64,000 nt of DNA, from contig NZ_JASATX010000001.1 of the NCBI RefSeq assembly GCF_029952955.1, forward strand, positions 682,001 through 746,000, written 5' to 3'. The position numbers and the translations under genes were made by a program. Below the pieces are notes generated by a model. The model was not told the DNA's origin. It was given only the letters and a program-made list of their open reading frames with translations, and searched no databases. This DNA comes from Ruicaihuangia caeni. Its GTDB lineage: Bacteria > Actinomycetota > Actinomycetes > Actinomycetales > Microbacteriaceae. Every line of letters begins with the position of its first letter. The stretch's first letter is position 1. Below, piece after piece: positions 28,149 through 36,728 of this stretch.

Positions 28149-31076
28149 ATGTCTCGCACCCCGAGCACGCTCGCTGAACTCGCGCGGCTGGGGTTCACCG
28201 AGCTCTCTGCTGCGCGCGACCGCCTGCACGAGTTGCCACACGAATCGGTGCCGCTGTTCGCGGGCGCTGCAGACCCCGATCAGGCGCTCCGCGAACTGGA
28301 GCAGCTGCGCGACAAGGACCCTGAGACGTTCGACCGGCTGCTCGCCGATGAGCAGGCAGCGGCGAGGCTCATCCGAGTGCTCGGCGCCTCCAGCGGGCTC
28401 GCGCAGTTCCTCATGCGGCATCCCGAGCATGCCGAAGTGCTGTTCGACGCCCATGGCCCCCGCAGCCAGATCGAATACGAGACCGAGTTCACCGCAGCCG
28501 CTGCCGAGGCGACGGGCATCGCGGCACAGGATGCGCTGAGGGTCGCCTATCGACGTGCGGTTCTCTCGCTCGCAGCGTGGGACCTCGAGCAGGCAGATCC
28601 GAGAGATGCCGTAGAGCCCGTCGCAGCCGCGCTGGCCGATCTCGCCGGAGCGGCGCTGCACGTCGCACTGCAGCTGGCCCGGCGCGATTCGCGGGCGGCA
28701 CCCGAAGCCCTCGCGGCAACCTCCCTGGCGATCATCGGCATGGGCAAGGCGGGCGGCCGGGAGCTCAACTACCTGAGCGACGTCGATGTGATCTTCGTCG
28801 CCGAGCGCCGCGATGACGCGATCGACGACACGCGGATGCTGTCGATCGCGACGTCGCTCGCACGATCCGCCATCGCCATCATCAGCGAGCCATCGGTCGA
28901 ACCGCCGCTGTGGGAGGTCGACGCGAACCTCCGTCCCGAGGGCAAGGACGGCGCGCTCGTGCGGACCCTCGAATCGCACCTGGCGTACTACGAGCGCTGG
29001 GCCAAGATCTGGGAGTTCCAGGCGCTGCTGAAGGCGCGGCCGCTGGCAGGGGATGCCGACCTCGGCAGGCGCTACGTCGAGACCCTCGCGCCCCTCGTCT
29101 GGGCGAGTGCTGGTCGTGAGGGCTTTGTGGCTTCGGTACAGGGCATGCGGGAGCGCGTGACCGAGCATGTGCCGAGCGAGCAGCGCGATGTGCAGTTGAA
29201 GCTCGGCCCGGGTGGGCTTCGCGATATCGAGTTCACCGTGCAGTTGCTGCAGTTGGTGCACGGGCAGTACGACGGCGGCATCCGCCAGGGCTCGACGCTC
29301 TCGGCCCTCGCGGCGCTTGCGGAGGGTGGGTACGTGGGGCGGGCGGAGGCAGTGGAGTTCTCCGAGGACTACCGGCTGCTCCGACTGCTGGAGCACAGAC
29401 TGCAGTTGGCGAAGCTGCAGCGCACGCACCTCATGCCGACCGATGCCGAGGCGCTCCGCGTGCTCGCACGGGCCACCGGCGTGTTCGCCAATGCCGACGA
29501 GCTGATCGCCGCGTGGGAACGGGTGAAGCGAGCGGTGCGCTCGTTGCATCTTCGGCTGTTCTATCGACCGCTGCTGTCGGCCGTGGCCGCGCTGCCGGAG
29601 GAAGGCGCGGCGCTCTCCGGCGAGCAGGCGGCAGCTCGTCTCGCGGTGATCGGGTTCGTTGACCCGGTCGGGGCGTTGCGCCACATCGCGGCGCTCACGG
29701 CCGGCGTCTCGCGACGCGCCGCGATCCAACGCACGCTCCTGCCGGTCATGCTCGAGTGGCTCTCTGAGGGCGCCGACCCAGACCACGGACTGCTCGCCTT
29801 CCGCAGGATCAGCGAAGACCTCGGCGAGGCGTACTGGTACCTGCGGATGCTGCGCGATTCGACCGCCGCGGCGCACCGCCTCGCGCAGGTGCTCTCAGGG
29901 TCGCGCTACGCCACGAGACTGCTCGAGCGAACGCCGGATGCCGCCGCATGGCTCGAGAACGACAGCGAGCTTCGCCCCCGCGCCGCGCAGTCGCTGCTCG
30001 ACGAAGCGCTGGCCACCACCGCGAGGCACGAGTCGTCTGGGGCGGCCGTGAACGCCCTTCGCGCCGCTCGACGAAGAGAGATGCTCAGGGTGGCCCTGGC
30101 CTCGTTGCTCGGCGTGATCAGCACGAAGGAGGTGGGCCGCGCGATCGCTGACATCAACACCGCGTTCTTGCAGGGCGCACTCGCGAGCGCCAGGCGCGGT
30201 GTCGACGGCATCCAGTTCGCGGTGATCGCCATGGGTCGGTTCGGCGGGGCAGAGCTGGGCTTCGGGTCGGACGCCGATGTGATGTACGTGTATCGCTCGG
30301 AAGTCTCCGGCAGCGGTGACGGAGCGGACGGCCCCGGCAGCCGCCGAATGGCGGAGCGACTGGTGCGCGCGCTTGTCGAGGCGAGCGACGACTTGCGCTT
30401 GCCGCTCGACCTCGACGCATCACTGCGACCAGAAGGGAAGAACGGCCCCATCGTCCGCTCGCTCGACTCGTATCGTGCGTACTACGCGCGCTGGTCGCTC
30501 ACCTGGGAGGCTCAGGCGCTGCTGCGCGCCCGTGGCGTCGCAGGAGACCAGGAGTTGATCGACGACTTCGAGGCTCTCGCAGACGAGGTTCGCTACCCGG
30601 CGCGACTGACGGAGCACGAGGTGCGCGAGGTGAAGCGCGTGAAGGCTCGTGTGGAGGCGGAGCGCCTTCCGCAGGCGGCAGACCCGTCGCGTCACTTGAA
30701 GCTCGGCCGCGGATCGCTCAGCGATGTGGAATGGTTCGTGCAGTTGCTGCAACTCCAGTACGGGCACGGGCTCCCCGCGCTTCGCACGACCAGCACGCTC
30801 GATGCCCTCAGCGCGGCTCTTGACGCGCGTCTCGTGCAGCACGCCGATGCCGACGTGCTCCGTGATGCCTGGATGATCGCCACCCGCGCGCGGTCGGCCA
30901 CGACCCTCTGGAGCGGGGCCGCATCCGACATCCTGCCCATCGACTGGAATGAGCTCGAGGGTGTGGCTCGCGTCATGGGGTACCCGCCTGGCCACGCGGC
31001 AGAGCTCGAGCACGACTATCTGCGCGCCACCCGGCTCGCCCGCCGCGTCTTCGAGCGGGAGTTCTACGGCGAGTGA
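28149..31076 (+). CDS. glnE: Bifunctional glutamine synthetase adenylyltransferase/deadenylase
   Basis: A 975-residue enzyme that adenylylates and deadenylylates glutamine synthetase. Two nucleotidyltransferase halves are visible: GMGKAGGRELNYLSDVDVIF (about residues 197-216, deadenylating half) and AMGRFGGAELGFGSDADVMY (about 693-712, adenylating half). Each is followed by a metal-site helix region (DANLRPEGKDG and DASLRPEGKNG). Full family length, so probably intact. Its likely target is glnA, whose product keeps the Tyr, rather than the adjacent glnA2 product. Confidence 0.95.
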   Translation: MSRTPSTLAELARLGFTELSAARDRLHELPHESVPLFAGAADPDQALRELEQLRDKDPETFDRLLADEQAAARLIRVLGASSGLAQFLMRHPEHAEVLFDAHGPRSQIEYETEFTAAAAEATGIAAQDALRVAYRRAVLSLAAWDLEQADPRDAVEPVAAALADLAGAALHVALQLARRDSRAAPEALAATSLAIIGMGKAGGRELNYLSDVDVIFVAERRDDAIDDTRMLSIATSLARSAIAIISEPSVEPPLWEVDANLRPEGKDGALVRTLESHLAYYERWAKIWEFQALLKARPLAGDADLGRRYVETLAPLVWASAGREGFVASVQGMRERVTEHVPSEQRDVQLKLGPGGLRDIEFTVQLLQLVHGQYDGGIRQGSTLSALAALAEGGYVGRAEAVEFSEDYRLLRLLEHRLQLAKLQRTHLMPTDAEALRVLARATGVFANADELIAAWERVKRAVRSLHLRLFYRPLLSAVAALPEEGAALSGEQAAARLAVIGFVDPVGALRHIAALTAGVSRRAAIQRTLLPVMLEWLSEGADPDHGLLAFRRISEDLGEAYWYLRMLRDSTAAAHRLAQVLSGSRYATRLLERTPDAAAWLENDSELRPRAAQSLLDEALATTARHESSGAAVNALRAARRREMLRVALASLLGVISTKEVGRAIADINTAFLQGALASARRGVDGIQFAVIAMGRFGGAELGFGSDADVMYVYRSEVSGSGDGADGPGSRRMAERLVRALVEASDDLRLPLDLDASLRPEGKNGPIVRSLDSYRAYYARWSLTWEAQALLRARGVAGDQELIDDFEALADEVRYPARLTEHEVREVKRVKARVEAERLPQAADPSRHLKLGRGSLSDVEWFVQLLQLQYGHGLPALRTTSTLDALSAALDARLVQHADADVLRDAWMIATRARSATTLWSGAASDILPIDWNELEGVARVMGYPPGHAAELEHDYLRATRLARRVFEREFYGE

Positions 31077-31095
31077 CTGGTCCGCGGTTCAGCGG

Positions 31096-31845
31096 TCAGG
31101 GTCGCCATGACGGCGGCCGGAGCCACCCTGCCGCCATCGTGAGCACCGGGAGTGCGCGATTCAGCCACCAGGCCAGGAACACGCCGGCGACGCACATGGC
31201 GAGCACTGCGCCCGCGAGCACATCCGTGGGGTAGTGCAGCCCCAGATACATGCGCGAGTAGGCGACGACCGCGACGAACAGAACGCACGCGGGCGAGACG
31301 ATCGTCGATCGCCGACGGTGGTCGCGTGCAAGCACCAGGATGCCGATGCTGAGCGCCGTGGCGAACCCCACGTGTCCGCTCGGATACGCGGTGGAGCTCA
31401 CGAGGTCGGCATGCGAGTGCCAGTTGTCGAGCACGTCAGGACGGGCGCGCTGCACGAGGAGCTTCACCAGTTCACCGGTCCGCCAGGAGACGAGCACGGT
31501 GAGCGCGAAGGTGGCAGCGCGAGCGATGTCGCGCGTCGCTGCCGCGACGGCGGTCGCGACGGCAATCGTGATCGCGAGTGCGGGTGCTGGATCGAACACG
31601 GCGTCGATCGCCAAGGCAACGGCATCGGGCACGGGCCGATGCTGGGGAATCAGCGCCCCGAGAACTCGGCTCTCCGCCCGGCTCCACTCTGAACTCGTCG
31701 CCACAGCGATCCCGAACCACACCACGACGGCGATTCCGGCGATCGATGCGACGACCAAGGGCATGCCGGCCCCGCCACTGAGGCGGCGGAGCGGGCGCAG
31801 CGGATCGGGCCTGGCTGGCACGGTGCGCCGCTGTGCGTCGCTCAT
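31096..31845 (-). CDS. PAP2 family membrane phosphatase
   Basis: A 249-residue membrane protein with about six hydrophobic segments. The three phosphatase motifs are complete: KLLVQRARPD, YPSGHVGF and SRMYLGLHYPTDVLAG. Enzymes of this family dephosphorylate lipid phosphates such as undecaprenyl pyrophosphate, phosphatidic acid or phosphatidylglycerol phosphate; the active site would face outward. The N-terminal 25 residues are cationic. The ATG at 31845 has a -10 box at 6 nt. Convergent with glnE. Confidence 0.88.
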   Translation of the reverse strand: MSDAQRRTVPARPDPLRPLRRLSGGAGMPLVVASIAGIAVVVWFGIAVATSSEWSRAESRVLGALIPQHRPVPDAVALAIDAVFDPAPALAITIAVATAVAAATRDIARAATFALTVLVSWRTGELVKLLVQRARPDVLDNWHSHADLVSSTAYPSGHVGFATALSIGILVLARDHRRRSTIVSPACVLFVAVVAYSRMYLGLHYPTDVLAGAVLAMCVAGVFLAWWLNRALPVLTMAAGWLRPPSWRP

Positions 31846-31851
31846 GCGCGA

Positions 31852-31857
31852 ATGCTA
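31852..31857 (-). promoter_or_regulatory. -10 element of the PAP2 gene (leaderless)
   Basis: TAGCAT on the minus strand, 6 nt before the ATG at 31845. Confidence 0.5.
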
Positions 31858-31992
31858 CGCGCCCCTACTGGTCATGCCGGCGCGCGCGACCGCTCTCCAA
31901 GGCGCGCGATTGGGACCCTCGATGTGGGGGCCGTGCGGGGGCGATTGCGATCCGTATCGTTGAAAGGTTCCCGAAAACCCGATTGAGGACGA

Positions 31993-33258
31993 ATGACAGA
32001 CCCGCGACCCCGCACCCGAGTCAAGCTCACCACCATCCAGTGGGTGACGCTTCCGATCGTAGGGCTTCTCCTGCTGACAGCAGCGTTATCCACAGGGGTC
32101 GGCGGCCTTCTGATCATGCTGGGCCTGATCGGCGCAGGCTTCGCGGTCTATGCACTCGTGACGGGGCGCAAGACTTGGCTGCGCTTGCCGTCGAGGAAGC
32201 TCGCCGCCGGCGCGCTCGTCGGTGCCTTCTTCGTGACAGGTCTCGGAAGCTCGGTGTACGCGGCGACTCATCCTCGCGCGCCGACGCCTCAGGCAGCTCC
32301 GGTCGTCGAAACCGAACCGGATGTCGAGCCCGCAGAGCAAGCCGACCCCGGACTCGAGTTCACCGACGAGGCGCCTGCCGACCCCGCCACGGCGAAGAGC
32401 CCGGCCGAAGAGGCGCAGACCGTCGCCGATGCATCCGTTACGAACGGTACTGCGCTCGAACTGCTGGCGTCGTTGCCGGTGAAGGGCCGCGCGCCGAAGA
32501 CCGGGTACGACCGCGAGGCCCGGTTCGGTGACGGTTGGCTCGACGTCGATCGCAATGGCTGCGACACGCGCAACGACATGCTCGCGCGGGATCTGACCGA
32601 TGTAGTCCGGGAGGGGCCGTGCAAGGTAATGGCGGGCACGCTCGTCTCGCCGTACACCGCGCAGACGGTGTCGTTCGTGAGGGGGAACACCACCTCGACC
32701 CTCGTGCAGATCGACCATGTAGTGGCGTTGTCGGACGCCTGGCAGAAGGGCGCCCAGCAGCTCACGCAGGCGCAGCGCGTCTCGTTCGCGAACGACCCCC
32801 TGAACCTCCTCGCGGTCGACGGCGCATCGAATGCCCAGAAGCGCGACGGTGATGCTGCTACCTGGCTTCCCGCGAACAAGTCGTTCCGCTGCGCGTACGT
32901 GGCGCGTCAGATCTCGGTCAAGGCGACCTACGGGCTCTGGGTGACGCAAGCGGAGAAGGACGCCATGGCACGCGTGCTCAGCGCGTGCCCGAACGAGCCT
33001 GGCGTCACCTCCACGTTCGCACCGGTCCCCGTCGTGGCAGCGCCGGCTCCCGCGGAGCCCCCACCTTCCCCGGCCCCTGCCGAGCCTGCACCCGCCCCGG
33101 CTCCCGCGCCGGCGCCAGCACCCGCCCCGGCTCCCGCCGACGTCTACTACAAGAACTGTTCCGCAGCTCGTGCGGCGGGCGCTGCACCCGTCTATTCAGG
33201 CGATCCTGGGTACGGCAAGCACCTCGACCGGGACGGCGACGGCATCGCCTGCGAGTAG
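31993..33258 (+). CDS. Membrane-anchored HNH/DUF1524-like nuclease with C-terminal excalibur domain
   Basis: A 421-residue protein. Three hydrophobic segments lie at about 14-34, 36-54 and 72-92. An acidic Pro/Glu linker follows. A DUF1524-like HNH domain comes next, with Asp-His in VQIDHVVALSDAW and a downstream Asn/His-box-like FANDPLNLLAVDGASNAQK. An Ala-Pro repeat linker covers about 343-383. The C-terminus YYKNCSAARAAGAAP...LDRDGDGIACE is the calcium-binding excalibur domain. The topology suggests an extracytoplasmic, membrane-tethered nuclease. GAGGAC lies just before the ATG. It could act in DNA uptake, nutrient scavenging or defence; the neighbours do not decide this. Confidence 0.82.
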   Translation: MTDPRPRTRVKLTTIQWVTLPIVGLLLLTAALSTGVGGLLIMLGLIGAGFAVYALVTGRKTWLRLPSRKLAAGALVGAFFVTGLGSSVYAATHPRAPTPQAAPVVETEPDVEPAEQADPGLEFTDEAPADPATAKSPAEEAQTVADASVTNGTALELLASLPVKGRAPKTGYDREARFGDGWLDVDRNGCDTRNDMLARDLTDVVREGPCKVMAGTLVSPYTAQTVSFVRGNTTSTLVQIDHVVALSDAWQKGAQQLTQAQRVSFANDPLNLLAVDGASNAQKRDGDAATWLPANKSFRCAYVARQISVKATYGLWVTQAEKDAMARVLSACPNEPGVTSTFAPVPVVAAPAPAEPPPSPAPAEPAPAPAPAPAPAPAPAPADVYYKNCSAARAAGAAPVYSGDPGYGKHLDRDGDGIACE

Positions 33259-33340
33259 CGGCGACCCTCTCAGGGAACGGCCGGTGCCGCAAGGATCGAT
33301 CTTCCCGGCGCCGGTCGAATCCTCCTCGGCACCCTGCCGA

Positions 33341-33381
33341 CGACAGAGCCCGCCCGGGCGATCGCCGGGCGGGCTCTGTCG
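33341..33381. terminator. Strong hairpin terminator
   Basis: A perfect 17-bp stem (33341-33357 with 33365-33381) with a 7-nt loop GCGATCG. It ends the HNH gene. Before the phage element inserted, it also lay just beyond the glnA 3' end and may have served both genes. Confidence 0.85.
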
Positions 33382-33442
33382 TTGATTCCGCGGACCGCGC
33401 TGTTGCGGTCAGCTCGACGCGGCTCCGAGGAGCTCGGTCGTC

Positions 33443-33467
33443 ACACGCCGTAGTACAGCTCGTACTC
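33443..33467. repeat. Left attachment site of the element
   Basis: A 25-bp direct copy of 42538-42562, beginning ACACGCCGTAG and ending CTCGTACTC. Read on the minus strand it encodes the GlnA tail EYELYYGV and is followed by a TGA stop, so it is the displaced native end of glnA. Confidence 0.92.
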
Positions 33468-33566
33468 CTCGCGCGTGATTGTCGCGTGTTGTGCGTGACT
33501 GACTTCCGCGAGATTCCGCGGGTTTCGCGGTTGTGGGTAATTGCGGGTGATAGCGCTGTTTCGACG

Positions 33567-33589
33567 CTCTTGCGGACTCTTTGCGGACT
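33567..33589. repeat. Left arm-type integrase sites (putative)
   Basis: CTCTTGCGGACT and TTGCGGACT are separated by 2 bp (TTGCGGACT at 33570-33578 and 33581-33589). The same pair, with the same spacing and orientation, recurs next to the right end at 42487-42509. A related pair, TTGTGGGT and TTGCGGGT, lies at 33531-33548. Confidence 0.65.
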
Positions 33590-33601
33590 CGATTCGAGAC
33601 A

Positions 33602-33805
33602 TCAACGACGGGAATGCTTCTCCGGTAGGGCCGCAATGTACGCGTCGAGGTCGTCTTTGCGGAACTTCACGCGCTTCTGATTCCCGACTGGGGTGATCTC
33701 GCCCATGGCGCGGAGCTCGTCGACGTCGCGGAGGGAACCGCTGATGTAGTACGCCGCGATCTCCCGGGTCATCAGTGCGGGCGGAAACTGGTACTGAATA
33801 ATCAC
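33602..33805 (-). CDS. Excisionase-like helix-turn-helix protein (left end)
   Basis: A 67-residue protein. MTREIAAYYISGSLRDVDEL followed by GNQKRVKFRKDDLDAYIAALP fits the MerR/excisionase-type HTH_17 fold, where a helix pair is followed by a wing and a final helix. GTG at 33805 or ATG at 33772 could be the start. It sits 135 bp from the left att site, next to the putative arm sites, so it may be the recombination directionality factor. It occupies the place where minor tail genes would be expected after the tape measure gene. Confidence 0.65.
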   Translation of the reverse strand: MIIQYQFPPALMTREIAAYYISGSLRDVDELRAMGEITPVGNQKRVKFRKDDLDAYIAALPEKHSRR

Positions 33806-33859
33806 CCGATCCAGTCAATCGGGATTCCTGGCGCCCGTCCGCTGCGCGGCTTGCTCGGT

Positions 33860-36049
33860 CTAGAACTGCCATCCCATGTCGAGCCGCCGAGCCTGGTCGC
33901 GGTTGTCCTTGTTGACGACCAACTTCGCTTCGCTGTTGGCGATCTCTTGCACCCAGCCGAACAACGTGCCGTCCATGTAGATCGGGCGGTCGCTGCTCCC
34001 TCGGCCGAGAGCCGCGCGCACGCGTTCCAGTTGAGGACCACCGAGCGGGAGGACCGCTTCGTCGTAGCGGCCTTCACCGACGACGGCCGCCACACCGCCA
34101 GGGGTAGCCTCAACGACACCGCCGAGGGCGAGGCGGGGCAGCTTCCCGATACGGAAATCGATCGCCCCGCCCGTGATGTCGGAAAGGAACCCGCCCATCC
34201 CGTTCAGTCCGTCGATGAACCCGTTGATCCCGTCGATGATGAAGTTCACGAACGCCTTGAACCCGGTCTCGATACCCCGCCAAATACCGGCGAAGAAATC
34301 CCCCAACCCACCGAACACGGTCGTGAAAATGTCACCCACAACGCGGATCGCGGGGGCCATGATCTTCGTGAAGTACGGCACCACAATGTTCTGCACCAGC
34401 CAGGTGATGACCCCGCCGACGAACGTCAGGATCGCGGCGATGGTTTCGAGGACGGGGGCGAGCGCGGTACCGATGATCTGCACGACCGTGATCAGGATCG
34501 GGGCGAACGCGTCCATCAGGATCCCCACCACGGGCAGCAGGGCCTGCGCGATCGCGAGGATCGGCGGGATGATCGCCTCGAAAATCGAGAACAGCGGGTC
34601 CAGCAAGGACAGCACCACACTGACCACCGGCATCAGCAGATCCAGTGCGGACACCAGCACGTCGGCAATGATCCCCGCGATGACGAGCACGACCGGCATC
34701 ATCCGTTCGAAAACGCCTGCCAGCCGTCCGAGGATGTCGGCCACGACCGGGATAACAGCCAGCAGCACCCCGCCGAGGACTTCACCGATCTTCGCGAACA
34801 CCTCAGCGACGATGGGCAGGTAAGAGGCGAGGGCACCCGCGAAGACCTCCGCGATCTGCCCGAGCGGGGCCACCAGTTGCGGCAGCAGCGGGCCGAGCAG
34901 TTTGAAGACCGCACCGAGCGGTGTCAGGTATCCGAGGAGTTCCCCCAGGCCACCGCTGAACAGGGGCTTGAACGCGTCGAAGAGAGCCCGCGCGCCCAGA
35001 CCCACGGTCTCCATGAACCCGGCAAGGCCAGACGACGTGACGTCGCGTCCTCCGGCTTTGAATGCCTCGAACATGGCGCGGAACCCGCCGGTGACCTCGG
35101 AGACGGCCTGGCCGATCTTCACGAACGTGCTGAGGAACGGGCCAAGCGCGAGCGTGTCGACATCGCCGTCGAACGTCATGCCTTCCTTGAGCGCCCGGAA
35201 CCCCGTGGACAAGCGTTCGATCACAGGGCCGACCTTGTCGGTCATCGTGTCGAGCGCTCGGGTGATCGCGGAGAGCGCCGGCTGCACGAGCGGGAAGATG
35301 TCCTGTAGGACTCGCTCGCCGAGCCTGTTGATCGCGGCCATCATGTTGGCGAACGCGCCGCGAGTGGATTCACCAGCCTTGAGCGCGGCCCCGCCAATGT
35401 TCTCTTCGATGACCCGGTTGAAGGTCTCGGCGTCGACCTTCCCCTGCGACACCATCTTCGACATCTCTGCCGCTGTGACGCCGTACTCGTCAGCGAGCCA
35501 CTGCAGGATCGGTATGCCGCGGTCTTGGAGTTGGTTGAGGTTCTCCGTCATGGCGCGGCCGTTGGCCTGCACCTTGTTCATGATGGAGCCCATCTCATCC
35601 ATCGAGACGCCGGCGATCGTTGCTGCATCAGCGGTGAGACGGAGGTACTTCTCGAGTTCCTGCCCCGGCTTGATCCCAGCGGCGACAGCGGACGCGGCGA
35701 CCGTCGCGGCGGTGTCGAGACCGAACGCGGTGCCCTTCACCGCGGCAAGGGCGGAGCCCATGATCGTTTCGACGTTCGCCGTCGAGTGACCGAGGCCTTC
35801 CAGCTTCTTGGTGGCGTCCTCGATCTTGAGCATCCGCTCGAACCCGCCCTTGATGGCGAGCCCGGTGAGCGCGGCCGCTGCGCCAGCCGCCGCGAGAGCG
35901 GCTCCCTTGGCCAGCTTGCCGATCTTCCCGAAGACCGACGTGCCCTTCTTCTCCGCAGTCGAGAAGCTGCCGTCGAGATCCTTCTCGATGTTCCGCTTGA
36001 CGCCAGTCGTCGTTGGGACGATCTCGACAAACAGAGTCGCTTGTGCCAT
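33860..36049 (-). CDS. Phage tape measure protein
   Basis: A 729-residue protein. The N-terminal MAQATLFVEIVPTTTGVKR is the typical beginning of actinophage tape measure proteins. Gly/Ala-rich helices follow, then a long hydrophobic middle (about 400-560) and a C-terminal Gly-rich region with IPVVGEG-like AAVVGEGRYDEAVLPLG. In siphophages this protein sets tail length; about 0.15 nm per residue would give a tail near 110 nm (inference). AGGAGG lies 6 nt before the ATG. No frame-disrupting mutation is seen, although its partner tail genes are absent. Confidence 0.9.
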   Translation of the reverse strand: MAQATLFVEIVPTTTGVKRNIEKDLDGSFSTAEKKGTSVFGKIGKLAKGAALAAAGAAAALTGLAIKGGFERMLKIEDATKKLEGLGHSTANVETIMGSALAAVKGTAFGLDTAATVAASAVAAGIKPGQELEKYLRLTADAATIAGVSMDEMGSIMNKVQANGRAMTENLNQLQDRGIPILQWLADEYGVTAAEMSKMVSQGKVDAETFNRVIEENIGGAALKAGESTRGAFANMMAAINRLGERVLQDIFPLVQPALSAITRALDTMTDKVGPVIERLSTGFRALKEGMTFDGDVDTLALGPFLSTFVKIGQAVSEVTGGFRAMFEAFKAGGRDVTSSGLAGFMETVGLGARALFDAFKPLFSGGLGELLGYLTPLGAVFKLLGPLLPQLVAPLGQIAEVFAGALASYLPIVAEVFAKIGEVLGGVLLAVIPVVADILGRLAGVFERMMPVVLVIAGIIADVLVSALDLLMPVVSVVLSLLDPLFSIFEAIIPPILAIAQALLPVVGILMDAFAPILITVVQIIGTALAPVLETIAAILTFVGGVITWLVQNIVVPYFTKIMAPAIRVVGDIFTTVFGGLGDFFAGIWRGIETGFKAFVNFIIDGINGFIDGLNGMGGFLSDITGGAIDFRIGKLPRLALGGVVEATPGGVAAVVGEGRYDEAVLPLGGPQLERVRAALGRGSSDRPIYMDGTLFGWVQEIANSEAKLVVNKDNRDQARRLDMGWQF

Positions 36050-36115
36050 GGGGTTCCTCCTGAGGAGTGCCCCACGGCAACTGGGGCTTGGTGATGTGTT
36101 GAGTTAGCGGCGCGG

Positions 36116-36361
36116 TTACAGTCCGACGAACTGGCGCTGGTAGACCTTCAGAGCCTTCGTGAACCGCGCTCGAGCAGCGGTGTTCTGCTTTCCTGCGAAG
36201 ACCGCGTCGACCATGTCGAGCAGCGCGAGCGTGCAGGCGCGCAAGGTCGCTGGGTCATCGATCTGGTCGAGGATGGCTGGCCGCTCTTCGGCCTTCGCGA
36301 GCGCCGTGACCACAGCGGCATGTCGAGCGGTCATCTCGGTGAGTACGTCATCGACAGTCAC
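36116..36361 (-). CDS. Hypothetical phage protein upstream of the tape measure gene
   Basis: An 81-residue, mostly helical protein (LTEMTARHAAVVTALAKAE, then FTKALKVYQRQFVGL at the end). I do not recognise the family. Its place just before the tape measure gene is that of the tail assembly chaperone, but no slippery frameshift site or second frame is evident. GTG at 36361 or TTG at 36364 are possible starts; GGAAGGA lies upstream. The open frame further up overlaps the 51-residue gene and is probably not translated. Confidence 0.5.
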   Translation of the reverse strand: MTVDDVLTEMTARHAAVVTALAKAEERPAILDQIDDPATLRACTLALLDMVDAVFAGKQNTAARARFTKALKVYQRQFVGL

Positions 36362-36368
36362 CAACGAC

Positions 36369-36524
36369 TCATTCCTTCCCGAGTCGCCTTGCGAGTCGAT
36401 CGAACTGGTCTTCTCGCTTCTGAGGTCCTCGCACGAGCGAGGTGAGCATCGTGACACTCAAGGCGATGATCAACAGTCCGACTGCGATCGCTCCGATCCA
36501 GGAGACGATGTCCCACGGGTTCAT
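36369..36524 (-). CDS. Small single-pass membrane protein (51 residues)
   Basis: Starts MNPWDIVSWIGAIAVGLLII at 36524, with AAAGGAACC about 8 nt upstream, and stops at 36369. One transmembrane helix (about residues 8-31) is followed by a charged tail ending FDRLARRLGKE. The next gene starts 7 bp downstream. The family is not recognised. It could be a holin-like or moron membrane protein, but nothing beyond topology supports this. Confidence 0.6.
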   Translation of the reverse strand: MNPWDIVSWIGAIAVGLLIIALSVTMLTSLVRGPQKREDQFDRLARRLGKE

Positions 36525-36659
36525 TCGGATGGTTCCTTTCGTCTTTGGGGCCCGTGAGGTGAAATCCCCCAGACCCGTACATAACTCGAATCACAGCAAC
36601 TCCCCGCGCTCCAGGACCCCCGGGGGGAGGGGGTACCGGGGGTGCTCTGCGGTGAATGA

Positions 36660-36714
36660 GTCGCGGCCACTGCTTGCCACTTGGGGAGGAGGGCCCCCAA
36701 GCAGTGACCGCGAC
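36660..36714 (-). terminator. Hairpin after the capsid gene
   Basis: 17-bp arms with one mismatch (36660-36676 with 36698-36714) lie 15 bp past the capsid stop. Apart from this hairpin, the gap 36525-36728 holds only G/C-rich runs. Confidence 0.7.
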
Positions 36715-36728
36715 AGCTTTGGCACCGG

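Noticed and set aside
26943-29876. 977-residue minus-strand open frame opposite glnA2 and glnE
   Set aside because: Antisense shadow of two well-conserved genes, a GC-rich codon effect.
33441-33872. Open frame ending in the glutamine synthetase tail EYELYYGV, looking like a fused gene
   Set aside because: Its body is out of frame with the excisionase-like gene on the same strand and has no coding character; the tail comes from the displaced glnA end in attL.
33851-35308. 485-residue plus-strand open frame opposite the tape measure gene
   Set aside because: Asp/His/Arg-rich antisense artefact of the repetitive tape measure sequence.
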